From contig NZ_WEHU01000002.1 in NCBI RefSeq assembly GCF_009183415.1, positions 243,394-307,393 of the forward strand: a stretch of 64,000 bases of DNA, in the 5' to 3' direction. This document shows positions 7,147 to 15,956 of this stretch, piece after piece. The stretch's first letter is position 1; every line of letters starts with the position of its first letter. The stretch comes from Bacillus sp. B1-b2. Lineage in GTDB: Bacteria; Bacillota; Bacilli; Bacillales; Cytobacillaceae. A model generated the notes under the pieces. That model saw only the letters and a program-made list of their open reading frames with translations. It did no database searches and had not been told where the DNA came from. The position numbers were made by a program, and so were the translations under genes.

Positions 7147-8778
7147 ATGAGTGAATTATTAAAATTGGTAAATATAAGCTATGAAGTGGATGAAATGATT
7201 ATTTTTCAAGATATCATAGGAAGTGTTCACAAGGGAGATATCATTGGCATAATAGGAAAAAATGGTGCAGGAAAATCAACGTTATTGCATTTAGTACACA
7301 ATAGTATTTCTCCTACTAAAGGACATATTAAAATGCTTAATACAGACACAAAAATTACGCTGGTAGAGCAAGAAGCGGAATCTTTTACTGTGAAAAAGCA
7401 GAATCTGGTAGAAGGGAAATTATTAGATAAATGGCAGGTTCCTAATCATGATTTTACTTACATGAGTGGCGGAGAGAAATTAAAGGCGCGTTTGGCGAAG
7501 GGATTCTCCCATGAAGCAGATTTGTTATTACTAGATGAACCAACTAATCACTTAGATAAACAAAGTATGGAATTATTAATAAATGAGATCAAAAACTATA
7601 AGGGAACCATCATTCTAGTATCCCATGATCGTGCCTTTTTAGATGCTGTAATAACAAAGATATGGGCCATTGAAAAACAAAAACTATATGAGCATAAGGG
7701 AAACTATACTAGTTATATAGAAGAAAGAAAGCAAAGGCGAGCAACTCAACAAAGAGAATATGATAGTCAACAGAAAAAGATACAACGAATAGAAGGTCAA
7801 ATGAAAGAACTTACTTCTTGGTCACAAAAAGCTCATGTACAATCTACCAAGCAAGAATTTCCTAAGGAATATTATCGAACAAAGGCAAAGAGAATGGATG
7901 CACAAGTAAAATCCAAGCAAAAAAGATTAGAAAAAGAATTAGCAAGCAAAAAAGTAGAGCGAGTAGATGAGGAATATAAGGTTCAATTTTCCATTCAGTC
8001 AATGAAAAGGATGGGAAAACGAGTGTTAGAAGTGAAGAGCCTGTCAAAAGACTTTGACGGAAACAAACTTTTTGAAAAGGTAAATTTCACGATACAGCAT
8101 GGAGAGAAGATAGCAATTGTTGGACCAAATGGAAGTGGGAAGACAACATTGTTAAATATATTATTAGGAAGAGAAGAGGCAGAAGGGGAAATATGGATTT
8201 CACCAGCTGCTAATATTGGTTATTTAACACAGGAAGTATATGACTTACCAATGGATCAATCACCAGAGCAGTTATTTTATAAAGAGACCTATGAAGAAAG
8301 AGGCAAGGTCCAAAATTTGATGAAGCATTTAGGCTTTACTTCTACTCAATGGAAAGAACCTATAGGTAATATGAGTATGGGGGAGAGAGTAAAATGTAAG
8401 CTGATGGTGTATATATTGGAAGAAAAAGAGGTACTCATACTAGATGAGCCAACAAACCATTTGGATCTTCCTTCACGAGAACAGCTAGAAGCTACGTTAG
8501 CTGAATATAATGGAACACTTATCATCGTATCCCATGACCGATATTTCTTAGAAAAAACAACTATGAGTACATTAGTGATAGAAAATGGTACCATTCAAAG
8601 ACAATGGACAGAGGGAATACAAGAAGAAAACGATGAAAAAGAAGAAATACGCATGAGACTAGAAACAGAAAAACAAGAGGTATTAGGAAAGCTAAGCTTT
8701 ATGACTCCTAAAGATAAGGAATATGCCGAATTGGATAAACGATTTTTGGAATTAACGAAGAGAATAAAGGAACTTTAA
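7147..8778 (+). CDS. vmlR: VmlR-type ABC-F ribosomal protection protein
   Basis: An ABC-F protein of 543 residues that binds the ribosomal E site and dislodges peptidyl-transferase inhibitors. In B. subtilis VmlR gives resistance to lincomycin, virginiamycin M and tiamulin. It has no membrane helices. The first ATPase domain has Walker A GKNGAGKST, signature MSGGEKLK and Walker B LLLLDEPTNHLD. A charged linker with the antibiotic-resistance-domain loop (QMKELTSWSQKAHVQSTK) follows. The second ATPase domain has GPNGSGKTT, MSMGERVK and VLILDEPTNHLD. The C-terminal LGKLSFMTPKDKEYAELDKRF tail matches VmlR closely. The in-frame GTG at 7075 is rejected because it lies before the attenuator terminator. 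ATG 7147 follows GGGGTTAGAGTGT. Confidence 0.93.
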   Translation: MSELLKLVNISYEVDEMIIFQDIIGSVHKGDIIGIIGKNGAGKSTLLHLVHNSISPTKGHIKMLNTDTKITLVEQEAESFTVKKQNLVEGKLLDKWQVPNHDFTYMSGGEKLKARLAKGFSHEADLLLLDEPTNHLDKQSMELLINEIKNYKGTIILVSHDRAFLDAVITKIWAIEKQKLYEHKGNYTSYIEERKQRRATQQREYDSQQKKIQRIEGQMKELTSWSQKAHVQSTKQEFPKEYYRTKAKRMDAQVKSKQKRLEKELASKKVERVDEEYKVQFSIQSMKRMGKRVLEVKSLSKDFDGNKLFEKVNFTIQHGEKIAIVGPNGSGKTTLLNILLGREEAEGEIWISPAANIGYLTQEVYDLPMDQSPEQLFYKETYEERGKVQNLMKHLGFTSTQWKEPIGNMSMGERVKCKLMVYILEEKEVLILDEPTNHLDLPSREQLEATLAEYNGTLIIVSHDRYFLEKTTMSTLVIENGTIQRQWTEGIQEENDEKEEIRMRLETEKQEVLGKLSFMTPKDKEYAELDKRFLELTKRIKEL

Positions 8779-8954
8779 TATCCAAGACCATTTCAAAAGC
8801 GAAAAGGCAATGAGAAAATGGTAAGATTGCTGACACACGATTTGGAATGATGGAAAGAGACTCTTCCAATCAGATAGAGTAAATGCAAATCCTAGTAATA
8901 AAAGGGAATTCTTCGTTGTTTCAACTATAATAGTATAAGGCTAAATATAACGAA

Positions 8955-8982
8955 AAAGGTAGGACAAAGATGTCCTACCTTT
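8955..8982. terminator. Terminator between vmlR and the gntR-type gene
   Basis: A 12-bp perfect stem AAAGGTAGGACA / TGTCCTACCTTT with a 4-nt loop and a T/A-rich flank on both sides. Its right arm contains the stop codon of the gntR-type gene, so it serves convergent transcripts. Confidence 0.8.
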
Positions 8983-9610
8983 ATTCATTACTAATATGCA
9001 AATAAAAATTCAAGTCATTCTCCAGATGTTTCTTCATCAACTCTTCCGCTTTGCTTCCATCTCTGCTTTTAATGGCCTCATAAATTTCCTCATGCTCATC
9101 AATTAAGCGTGGTCTGTTATAAATAACGACTGTTTTGCGAAATAAATAAATAATGGCCTGCATGCGATCAATAGTATCAATCATAACAGGATTATTACTA
9201 GCCCGAACAATGTCATTATGGAAAGCCTCGTTTGCAGACATAATTTCTGCCTTCGTTCCAGACCTACCAATTTCCACATACTTGTATAACTTTTCAATTT
9301 CTTGATCCTTTAAAAAATCAGCAGCACATCTAGCAGAATGTCCTTCCAATAGAATTCTTACTCCAAAGATGTTTCGTAAATCCTTCTCAGTTGGTTTAAC
9401 AACCTTCTTTTTTACGATAAGTCCTTCATATTCTAATTTTCGAATGGATTCTCTGATGGGTGTTCTGCTGACACCTAACTCTGTTGCTATTTTTTCTTCC
9501 ACAATTTTTGTTCCACCTGGTAGCTCACCAGAAAGAATCTTATCACGGAGAATTTCATAGCTTTGAAGTGCTGCTGATCGTATATTATTGCTTTCTAACA
9601 CAAGTTTCAC
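8981..9610 (-). CDS. GntR family transcriptional regulator (FadR/FCD subfamily)
   Basis: A 209-residue regulator. The N-terminal winged helix (about 12-75) has LRDKILSGELPGGTKIVEE and ELGVSRTPIRESIRKLEYEGLI. The C-terminal all-helical FCD ligand domain (about 85-205) has its metal/ligand His residues in FHNDIVRAS and the C-terminal KKHLENDL. It lies divergent from the garR-kinase-gntP operon, with three TGTATACA-like palindromes between them, so it most likely represses that operon and itself and is released by a sugar acid. The SD is GGGGTGAAA with an ATG start. Effector identity is inferred. Confidence 0.9.
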   Translation of the reverse strand: MKLVLESNNIRSAALQSYEILRDKILSGELPGGTKIVEEKIATELGVSRTPIRESIRKLEYEGLIVKKKVVKPTEKDLRNIFGVRILLEGHSARCAADFLKDQEIEKLYKYVEIGRSGTKAEIMSANEAFHNDIVRASNNPVMIDTIDRMQAIIYLFRKTVVIYNRPRLIDEHEEIYEAIKSRDGSKAEELMKKHLENDLNFYLHISNE

Positions 9611-9698
9611 CCCAGTATTATTTAAACCTATATTTATAGTATCAAATTATCTCAGAAAAATCTCAAAGTTACTAAATATGAATTCCTTTTATAAATTT

Positions 9699-9753
9699 TT
9701 GTATACAAAATATTATTAAAATGTATACAGAATAAAAATATTAGTATACAATG
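9699..9753. promoter_or_regulatory. Three phased GntR-type operators (GTATAC core)
   Basis: Three palindromic sites are TTGTATACAA (core GTATAC 9701-9706), ATGTATACAG (9723-9728) and TAGTATACAA (9744-9749). Core-to-core spacing is 22 and 21 bp, two helical turns, so bound dimers would sit on one face. They lie between the gntR-type gene and the garR operon. FCD-type GntR regulators bind short palindromes of this kind. Confidence 0.75.
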
Positions 9754-9769
9754 TCACTATAAAGTTACT

Positions 9770-9783
9770 TGAAAGCGATTGCT
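9770..9783 (+). promoter_or_regulatory. Candidate cre (CcpA) site upstream of garR
   Basis: TGAAAGCGATTGCT matches 12 of 14 positions of the cre consensus TGWAANCGNTNWCA. It lies downstream of the operators and upstream of garR, where it would give glucose repression of the sugar-acid operon. Confidence 0.5.
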
Positions 9784-9857
9784 TGTAACAGGAAATTCGA
9801 AGTTTAGTGTAAAGATACTTATAAAATAATAAAGTTAAGAAATGAGGTTGAATAAAA

Positions 9858-10766
9858 ATGGCAAAAAAGGTTGGATTTATCGGATTAGGTATTATGGGAA
9901 AACCGATGGCATTAAATTTAATTAAAGCTGGACACCAAGTGGCAGTTAATGATCTAAATAAAGATGCTGTGCAAGCATTATTGAAAGCGGGTGCAGTTTT
10001 TGGAGAAACACCGAGAAGAATAGCAGAAGAGAGTGAAATTATCATTACTATGCTACCTGCTTCTCATCATGTGCAATCTGTAGTACTAGGGGAAAATGGT
10101 ATTTTAGCTGGAGCGAAAGAAGGAAGTATCATTATAGATATGAGTTCTATTACTCCAGCAGTTTCGAAAGCCTTAGCAGAAGAAGCAGCTAAGCAGGGTG
10201 TTGGATTTTTGGATGCACCAGTTAGTGGTGGGGAACCGAAAGCAATTGATGGAACACTTGCTATTATGGTTGGTGGAAAGGAAGATGTATTCGAAGCAGC
10301 TAAACCAATTCTGTTAGACGTAGGAAAGGACATAACTTTAGTTGGGGATAGCGGATGTGGAGTTACAGCAAAGCTTGCTAACCAAATTATTGTAAACTTA
10401 AATATTGCGGCTATGTCAGAAGCACTTGTTCTTGCAGCAAAAGCTGGAATTGATATAGAAAAAATGTATCAAGCGATTAGAGGAGGATTAGCTGGTAGTG
10501 CCGTTTTAGATGCAAAAGTTCCACTAATCTTAGAACGAAACTTCAAACCAGGGGGCACTATCGCTATTAATATGAAGGATATTACGAATGTAATGGACAC
10601 TGCTCATGAAATTGGTGTTCCACTCCCTTTATCTAGTCATCTACTAGAAATTTTTCACGCATTAAAAGTAGATGGAAAATTGATGGACGATCATGGCGGA
10701 ATTGTTCAACATTATGAAAAACTAGCAAATGTAAAGGTAGGAGGGACTAATGGTGAACACCAATAA
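9858..10766 (+). CDS. garR: 2-hydroxy-3-oxopropionate reductase-like beta-hydroxyacid dehydrogenase (GarR/LtnD family)
   Basis: A 302-residue NAD(P)-dependent dehydrogenase. The N-terminal Rossmann motif is GFIGLGIMGKPMALNL. The substrate loop DAPVSGGEPKAIDGTLAIMVGG (residues ~118-140) and the catalytic Lys segment AKLANQIIVNLNIAAMSEAL follow. The C-terminal helical domain has YQAIRGGLAGS. Similarity to GarR (tartronate semialdehyde to D-glycerate) is strong through the whole length. The related LtnD acts on threonate, and the adjacent kinase gene makes a four-carbon sugar acid plausible. First gene of a three-gene operon, overlapping the next by 17 bp. Confidence 0.87.
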   Translation: MAKKVGFIGLGIMGKPMALNLIKAGHQVAVNDLNKDAVQALLKAGAVFGETPRRIAEESEIIITMLPASHHVQSVVLGENGILAGAKEGSIIIDMSSITPAVSKALAEEAAKQGVGFLDAPVSGGEPKAIDGTLAIMVGGKEDVFEAAKPILLDVGKDITLVGDSGCGVTAKLANQIIVNLNIAAMSEALVLAAKAGIDIEKMYQAIRGGLAGSAVLDAKVPLILERNFKPGGTIAINMKDITNVMDTAHEIGVPLPLSSHLLEIFHALKVDGKLMDDHGGIVQHYEKLANVKVGGTNGEHQ

Positions 10767-12189
10767 AAGATTAGTTGAGGAAGTACTTAATAAGATTCCT
10801 ACTATTGATGAAGGAAAAGTAAATGAGTTAATTAAGGAAGAATTAAACCATCATAATAAGAAGATTATTGTTCTAGATGATGATCCCACTGGTGTGCAAA
10901 CAGTTCATGGAATTTCCGTTTATACAGATTGGACATTGGAAAGTATAGAACGCGGGTTTCAAGAAGAGATTAGCATGTTCTTTATTCTGACAAATTCCCG
11001 TGGATTTACAGCAGCTGAAACAACGGAAGTGCATCAAGAAATAGCGAATAATATTGTAAAAGCGGCAAGCAAATATAATCAAGATTTTATTATTATCAGC
11101 CGTGGAGATTCTACATTAAGAGGTCATTATCCATTAGAAACACAAGTATTAAAAATGGCAGTAGAATCTCATTCATCAACTGTATTTGATGGAGAAGTTA
11201 TCATCCCTTTCTTTAAAGAAGGTGGTCGATTTACAATCGATAATACGCACTATGTGCAATATGAAGAGTACCTTGTACCAGCTGGTGAAACCGAATTTGC
11301 CAAAGACCGCACGTTTGGATATAGAAGCTCTCATTTAGGACAGTATACGGAGGAGAAAACAGAAGGAGTATATAAAGCAGAAAACATGGTTTATATCTCT
11401 CTAGAAAGCCTTCGTTCAGTAGATATAGAAGGAATAGAACAGCAATTGTTAAATGTAACTGATTTTAACAAAGTAATTGTAAATGCAGTAGATTATGTCG
11501 ATGTTAAAGTATTTACGATTGCTTTAATCAGAGCTATAAATAAAGGGAAAAACTTCTTATTTAGAAGTGCTGCTGCATTAACGAAAGTGATTGGTGGAGT
11601 AAGCGATAAACCATTACTTACTCATGAAGAATTAATGCAAGGAGAAACATCAAATGGTGGAGTTGTTATTGTTGGTTCTCATGTTAAAAAGACAACAGAG
11701 CAGCTAGAAGAATTAATGAAGTCAGATGTAGTGGAATTCATTGAATTTGATGTGCATTTAGTATTAGATGATAATGCCTTTGCTAGTGAACTTAATAGAG
11801 TAATAGAAGAAACGAACCGATTAATAGCAAGCGGAAAGAATGTGGCTGTCTATACAAAGAGAGCAAGATTGGATTTAGGAGAAGATAAGAAAGAAGAAGA
11901 GTTGCAGTTATCTATAAAGATATCTACTGCAGTAACTTCCATCGTCAAACAGCTTAAAGTAAGACCTTCCTTTGTTATTGCAAAAGGAGGAATTACTTCT
12001 AGTGATGTAGGGACAAATGGATTGGAAGTGAAGAGAGCAACTGTTGCTGGGCAAGTTCGACCAGGGATTCCTGTTTGGACTACAGGGGAAGAAAGTAAAT
12101 TCCCTGGTATATCTTATGTTATTTTCCCAGGAAACGTTGGTACGAAAACAGATCTTAGAGAAGTAGTAGAAATGCTAAGTGCAAAGTGA
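10750..12189 (+). CDS. Four-carbon acid sugar kinase (DUF1537, OtnK/DtnK/DenK family)
   Basis: A 479-residue kinase of the family that phosphorylates 3-oxo-tetronates or D-threonate/D-erythronate with ATP. The N-terminal sugar-binding domain has IIVLDDDPTGVQTVHG and the conserved ISRGDSTLRGHYPLE. The C-terminal nucleotide-binding domain has VVIVGSHVKKTTEQ, FVIAKGGITSSDVG and the glycine-rich FPGNVGTKTDL. Length fits the family. It overlaps garR by 17 bp, with GGAGGG 5 bp before the ATG, so the two are translationally coupled. Together with the GntP permease it points to uptake and phosphorylation of a four-carbon sugar acid. Which acid cannot be decided here. Confidence 0.88.
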   Translation: MVNTNKRLVEEVLNKIPTIDEGKVNELIKEELNHHNKKIIVLDDDPTGVQTVHGISVYTDWTLESIERGFQEEISMFFILTNSRGFTAAETTEVHQEIANNIVKAASKYNQDFIIISRGDSTLRGHYPLETQVLKMAVESHSSTVFDGEVIIPFFKEGGRFTIDNTHYVQYEEYLVPAGETEFAKDRTFGYRSSHLGQYTEEKTEGVYKAENMVYISLESLRSVDIEGIEQQLLNVTDFNKVIVNAVDYVDVKVFTIALIRAINKGKNFLFRSAAALTKVIGGVSDKPLLTHEELMQGETSNGGVVIVGSHVKKTTEQLEELMKSDVVEFIEFDVHLVLDDNAFASELNRVIEETNRLIASGKNVAVYTKRARLDLGEDKKEEELQLSIKISTAVTSIVKQLKVRPSFVIAKGGITSSDVGTNGLEVKRATVAGQVRPGIPVWTTGEESKFPGISYVIFPGNVGTKTDLREVVEMLSAK

Positions 12190-12233
12190 AAATATGGAAG
12201 AAAGTAAACGGTAAAGGGGCCAACTGCTTTTTT

Positions 12234-12273
12234 CGGAAGGATGGACTAAAAATCGTTAGTCCTCCTTCATCCA
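12234..12273 (+). other. Intercistronic hairpin before gntP
   Basis: GGATGGACTAA pairs with TTAGTCC and TTCATCC around a 6-nt loop in the 105-bp gap between the kinase gene and gntP. There is no T run, so it is more likely an RNA processing or stability hairpin than a terminator. Confidence 0.45.
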
Positions 12274-12294
12274 TATAAAAGGGAGATGAGTGAA

Positions 12295-13614
12295 ATGCCA
12301 ATTATATCTGTCATAATAGGGGTAATTATTTTATTAGTTTTAATGATGCCATTAAAGTTAAACGCTTTCGTTTCGTTGATTATAGCTGCACTAGCGGTTG
12401 GATTACTAGAGGGAATGACTCCGCTTGAAGCAATGGAATCCATTGAAGCAGGACTAGGAAGCACACTTGGACATTTAACCATGATTATCATATTCGGTGC
12501 TATCCTTGGTAGACTGATGATTGATTCTGGTGGTGCTCAGCGTATTGCTACAACGATGATTCATGCCTTCGGAGAAAAGAGAATTCAGCTAGCAGCGGTT
12601 ATTACTGCAGCAACTGTTGGAATCGCTTTATTTTTTGAAACAGGTGTTGTTGTTTTAGTACCATTAGTATTTACTATTGCTACTGCTGCTGGTGTACCAG
12701 TTCTTTATATTGGGATGCCTGTTATTGCGGCACTTATCACTATGCATGGATTTGTTCCCCCGCATCCAGGACCAACAGCAATTGCAGGTGTGTTTGGAGC
12801 AAATATTGGCTTAACCATGATTTATGGAATTATTATTGCTATTCCTTCCTTCTTAATTGCAGGACCAGTCTATACAAAACTATTTAAAAAAGAATCGCTA
12901 GAGATTGAGATTCCAAAAGGGCTCTTTAATCCGAAAGAATTTAAAGAGAGTGAGCTTCCTAGTTTTGGAATTAGTATTTTAACAGCACTTATGCCCGTTA
13001 TTTTAATTGCATTACAAGCTTTTGTAGAAATATTTGCACCAGACTCAGTTATCTCTTCTGTAACAGATTTTATTGGTAATGCAAATGTTGCTCTATTATT
13101 ATCTGTTCTATTTGCTATCTTTACTTTTGGACTACGAGTTGGAAAGAAAATGCCAGAGATTATGAAGTCTCTTAGTGATTCGGTAAGTGGGATTGCGATG
13201 ATTCTTCTTATCATTGCAGCTGGTGGAGCGTTTAAACAAGTATTAGTAGATAGTCATATTGATCAATATATTTCTGATATTATGGCTGGATCAACATTGT
13301 CTCCATTGTTCTTAACTTGGTTAATTGCAGCTATCCTAAGAATTTCTGTGGGATCTGCAACAGTTGCTGGGATGACAGCAGCAGGGATTGCAGCACCATT
13401 AGTTGCTGCAACAGGAGTAAGCCCAGAGCTAATGGTTTTAGCTGCTGGAGCAGGTAGTGTAACCTTCTCTCATGTAAATGATGCTGGTTTCTGGATTTAT
13501 AAAGAATACTTTAACTTAAGCATTCTTCAAACGATAAAAACATGGTCTGTACAAGTAACGATTATTTCTATTGTTGGACTTATTGGAGTATTGGTTCTTA
13601 ATATGTTTTTATAA
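12295..13614 (+). CDS. gntP: GntP family sugar-acid:proton symporter
   Basis: A membrane permease of 439 residues and about 12-14 hydrophobic helices, of the GntP/DsdX family that imports gluconate and related hydroxy acids with protons. Conserved features include the GxTLGHLTMIIIFGAILGRLMIDSGGAQRIA block near residue 55, MHGFVPPHPGPTAIA near 155, and the C-terminal VTFSHVNDAGFW. ATG 12295 is preferred because the AAAAGGGAG SD abuts the ATG at 12286 but is 9 bp from this one. Third gene of the garR operon and followed by a terminator. Substrate is probably the same four-carbon acid handled by the kinase. Confidence 0.9.
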   Translation: MPIISVIIGVIILLVLMMPLKLNAFVSLIIAALAVGLLEGMTPLEAMESIEAGLGSTLGHLTMIIIFGAILGRLMIDSGGAQRIATTMIHAFGEKRIQLAAVITAATVGIALFFETGVVVLVPLVFTIATAAGVPVLYIGMPVIAALITMHGFVPPHPGPTAIAGVFGANIGLTMIYGIIIAIPSFLIAGPVYTKLFKKESLEIEIPKGLFNPKEFKESELPSFGISILTALMPVILIALQAFVEIFAPDSVISSVTDFIGNANVALLLSVLFAIFTFGLRVGKKMPEIMKSLSDSVSGIAMILLIIAAGGAFKQVLVDSHIDQYISDIMAGSTLSPLFLTWLIAAILRISVGSATVAGMTAAGIAAPLVAATGVSPELMVLAAGAGSVTFSHVNDAGFWIYKEYFNLSILQTIKTWSVQVTIISIVGLIGVLVLNMFL

Positions 13615-13639
13615 GATGTTCATTTCATAAGGAAAAAAC

Positions 13640-13682
13640 AGGAACAAATCAGCTGTTGAAAAGCTGACTTGTTCCTATTTTT
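13640..13682 (+). terminator. Terminator after gntP
   Basis: A 15-bp imperfect stem, AGGAACAAATCAGCT (13640-13654) with AGCTGACTTGTTCCT (13662-13676), followed by a run of T. Confidence 0.85.
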
Positions 13683-13804
13683 TTATCTTGTAGAGAAGTC
13701 TACTTTCCAATAAAAATGATTAATTTTAAATTAATAAATAAAACAAAAGAAATAAAAACGGTTTTATGGTTAAATAAGTAATAAAAAGCAGGAGGGGAAA
13801 TGTC

Positions 13805-14770
13805 GTGAGAATTCCAGCAAAATTAAAACAAGGCGATGAGATTAGAGTAATTGCTCCAAGTAGAAGTGCTTCTATTCTTTCAGAAGAAGGTATACAGCAA
13901 GCGAAAGAAAGATTAGAAGACTTAGGCTTTACTGTGACATTTGGACGTCATATTTTTGAATCTGATAGGCAGAATTCTTCTTCCATTGAACAAAGAGTAG
14001 AAGATATACATAATGCCTTTCAAGATGAAAAGGTGAAAGGCATTTTAACAGCAATCGGTGGTTTTAATAGTAATGAATTATTACCTTATTTAGATTACGA
14101 GTTAATTAGCCGCAATCCGAAGGTGTTTTGCGGGTATAGTGATATAACGGCAATTGGTACAGCGATTTCGACAATGTGTGGGTTTGTTACCTATTCAGGG
14201 CCACATTTCTCTAGCTTCCAAATGGATCAAGCACAGGATTATCAAACAGAATATTTTCGACGTTGTTTTATGCAAGAGGAAGAATATTTAGTAGCTCCAT
14301 CTCCTATTTGGAGTGATGATGCATGGTATTTAGATCAAGAAAACAGAAAATTTGAGGAAGCAAGCTGGAAGGTTTACCAAGAAGGAAAAGCAACAGGAAA
14401 GGTTTATGGCGGAAATGTATGTACCCTTAACTTATTACAGGGAACAGAGTATATGCCAGACTTAGAGAATACTATACTGTTTGTGGAGGATGATGAACTC
14501 GTTATTCCAGAAATGTTTGCAAGAGATCTTACTTCCTTGCTACAAGCAGCAGGAACGATTAAAGGGCTAGTAATTGGCAGATTTCAGAAAAAATCGAAGG
14601 TATCGGAGGAACAGTTGTTATTTATATTGGACAAACATCCTTTATTAAAATCTATTCCTGTTCTATATGATGTGGATTTTGGGCATACACAACCAATATT
14701 CACTTTTCCAATTGGTGGAGAGGTTGAAATAGATGCGGTGGAAAAGAAAATTCGTATGCTACAATTTTAA
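13805..14770 (+). CDS. S66 family LD-carboxypeptidase / MccF-like peptidase
   Basis: A 321-residue cytoplasmic serine peptidase. The catalytic Ser is in GYSD (about residue 103), the Glu in LFVEDDE (about 227) and the His in DFGHTQP near the C-terminus, the Ser-Glu-His set of S66. The family includes murein LD-carboxypeptidase LdcA and the microcin C immunity peptidase MccF. Without a signal peptide this copy could recycle muropeptides or detoxify aminoacyl-nucleotide antibiotics. GTG 13805 lies 7 bp after GGAGGGG. The ATG four bases upstream is followed at once by a stop in its own frame. It has its own promoter region after a terminator and is followed by the UvrC-like gene 51 bp downstream. 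Confidence 0.87.
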   Translation: MRIPAKLKQGDEIRVIAPSRSASILSEEGIQQAKERLEDLGFTVTFGRHIFESDRQNSSSIEQRVEDIHNAFQDEKVKGILTAIGGFNSNELLPYLDYELISRNPKVFCGYSDITAIGTAISTMCGFVTYSGPHFSSFQMDQAQDYQTEYFRRCFMQEEEYLVAPSPIWSDDAWYLDQENRKFEEASWKVYQEGKATGKVYGGNVCTLNLLQGTEYMPDLENTILFVEDDELVIPEMFARDLTSLLQAAGTIKGLVIGRFQKKSKVSEEQLLFILDKHPLLKSIPVLYDVDFGHTQPIFTFPIGGEVEIDAVEKKIRMLQF

Positions 14771-14821
14771 GAGTAGTAGTTAGTCATAAATAATGAAGCT
14801 TACAAAAAGGAGGAACCCTCA

Positions 14822-15919
14822 ATGAATTTACTAGAAAAAGCAAAATCTCTCCCTACTACACCTGGTGTATATTTAATGAAGGATTCCTCCCAGCAAATTA
14901 TTTATGTAGGTAAATCGAAAAGCTTAAAGAATAGAGTCTCTTCTTATTTTCAAAGCTCCCGTAATCATCCAAAGAAAGTGGAGAGAATGGTTAAACACCT
15001 CAAAAACTTTGATTATATTTTAACAGATACAGAGTTTGAAGCTTTAATGCTAGAGTGTAAGCTAATAAAAGAAATTCAGCCTATGTATAATAGGATGATG
15101 AAAACAACGAAGGCATATCCTTATATAGTTTTTCGTTGGAGACATGGGATATATCATATAGAGGTCACAAACCAGAAAAATCATGAAGATATCCACTATT
15201 ATTTTGGTCCTTTTCCCAGTAGAAGGTCAGTAGAAAATATAGTAGATAGTTTGTTGGAATTCTATCAAATTAATTGTTCTCATCCTAAATCTGGATCTGG
15301 AAGTAGCCCTTGCCTGAACTATTCTCTTAACCGATGTATCGGGATATGCTTTAAGTCTTCTGCTAGAGAAGTGTATCAAGATATTTTGCACCATATTATT
15401 GGGTTATTCAAGGGAACAGATGAGAAAGTAATAACAGAGCTAACTCAGAGCATGAATGAAGCTGCCAATACCTTAAACTTTGAAAAAGCCGGAGAGGTTC
15501 GAAATATTTTAGAGGCATTAGGTTCTCTTGTGAAAAAAGAAACAGTAGTTGATTTTACGAAAGCTAATCGTTCAATTATTATAGGAGAAAAATTAGAAAC
15601 GGGCAAAGTAAAAGTATTCTTTATTCAAGGTCCTAAAATACTAGCACGTTCCATATATGAAGTGGATTCATGTATTAGTAAGAAAGTAAAACAGGATATA
15701 CAAGCTAACTTTTTTGAAAAAAGAACTACTATTTATGACTTGCAAAAGGATGATCTAGATTATGGGCATATTATATATCGATATCTTACAAGTGATAAAA
15801 GTAGTTCTATGATTATTTCTCATGATTATCTAGATGAAAAGAATAGGGATGAATTAAATGAGGAAATACACCTTTTTATAAGTAATTTATTAGTTAGAAA
15901 GGTAGAGATGTCTGAATGA
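14822..15919 (+). CDS. Short UvrC-like GIY-YIG protein with UVR motif
   Basis: A 365-residue relative of the N-terminal half of UvrC. The GIY-YIG nuclease domain (about 10-90) shows PGVYLMKDSSQQIIYVGKSKSLKNRVSSYF and the catalytic Glu in DTEFEALMLECKLIKE. Four cysteines at about 158-181 (C-S-H-P, S-P-C, N-R-C, I-G-I-C) match the UvrC Fe-S cluster region. A UVR/UvrB-contact helix pair follows (NFEKAGEVRNILEALGSLVKK). The C-terminal RNase H-like and HhH parts of UvrC are absent, although about 130 further residues remain. It resembles the solitary Cho-type repair nucleases, which make only the 3' incision. SD AAAAGGAGG lies 7 bp before the ATG. Confidence 0.85.
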   Translation: MNLLEKAKSLPTTPGVYLMKDSSQQIIYVGKSKSLKNRVSSYFQSSRNHPKKVERMVKHLKNFDYILTDTEFEALMLECKLIKEIQPMYNRMMKTTKAYPYIVFRWRHGIYHIEVTNQKNHEDIHYYFGPFPSRRSVENIVDSLLEFYQINCSHPKSGSGSSPCLNYSLNRCIGICFKSSAREVYQDILHHIIGLFKGTDEKVITELTQSMNEAANTLNFEKAGEVRNILEALGSLVKKETVVDFTKANRSIIIGEKLETGKVKVFFIQGPKILARSIYEVDSCISKKVKQDIQANFFEKRTTIYDLQKDDLDYGHIIYRYLTSDKSSSMIISHDYLDEKNRDELNEEIHLFISNLLVRKVEMSE

Positions 15920-15921
15920 AA

Positions 15922-15955
15922 AAAGCCCCCAGACTAAGCTGGAGGCTTTCTTTGT
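15922..15955. terminator. Bidirectional terminator between uvrC-like gene and permease
   Basis: Stem AAAGCCCCCAG / CTGGAGGCTTT (15922-15932 and 15939-15949) with a 6-nt loop lies between two convergent genes, with T-rich flanks on both strands. Confidence 0.85.
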
Positions 15956-15956
15956 A

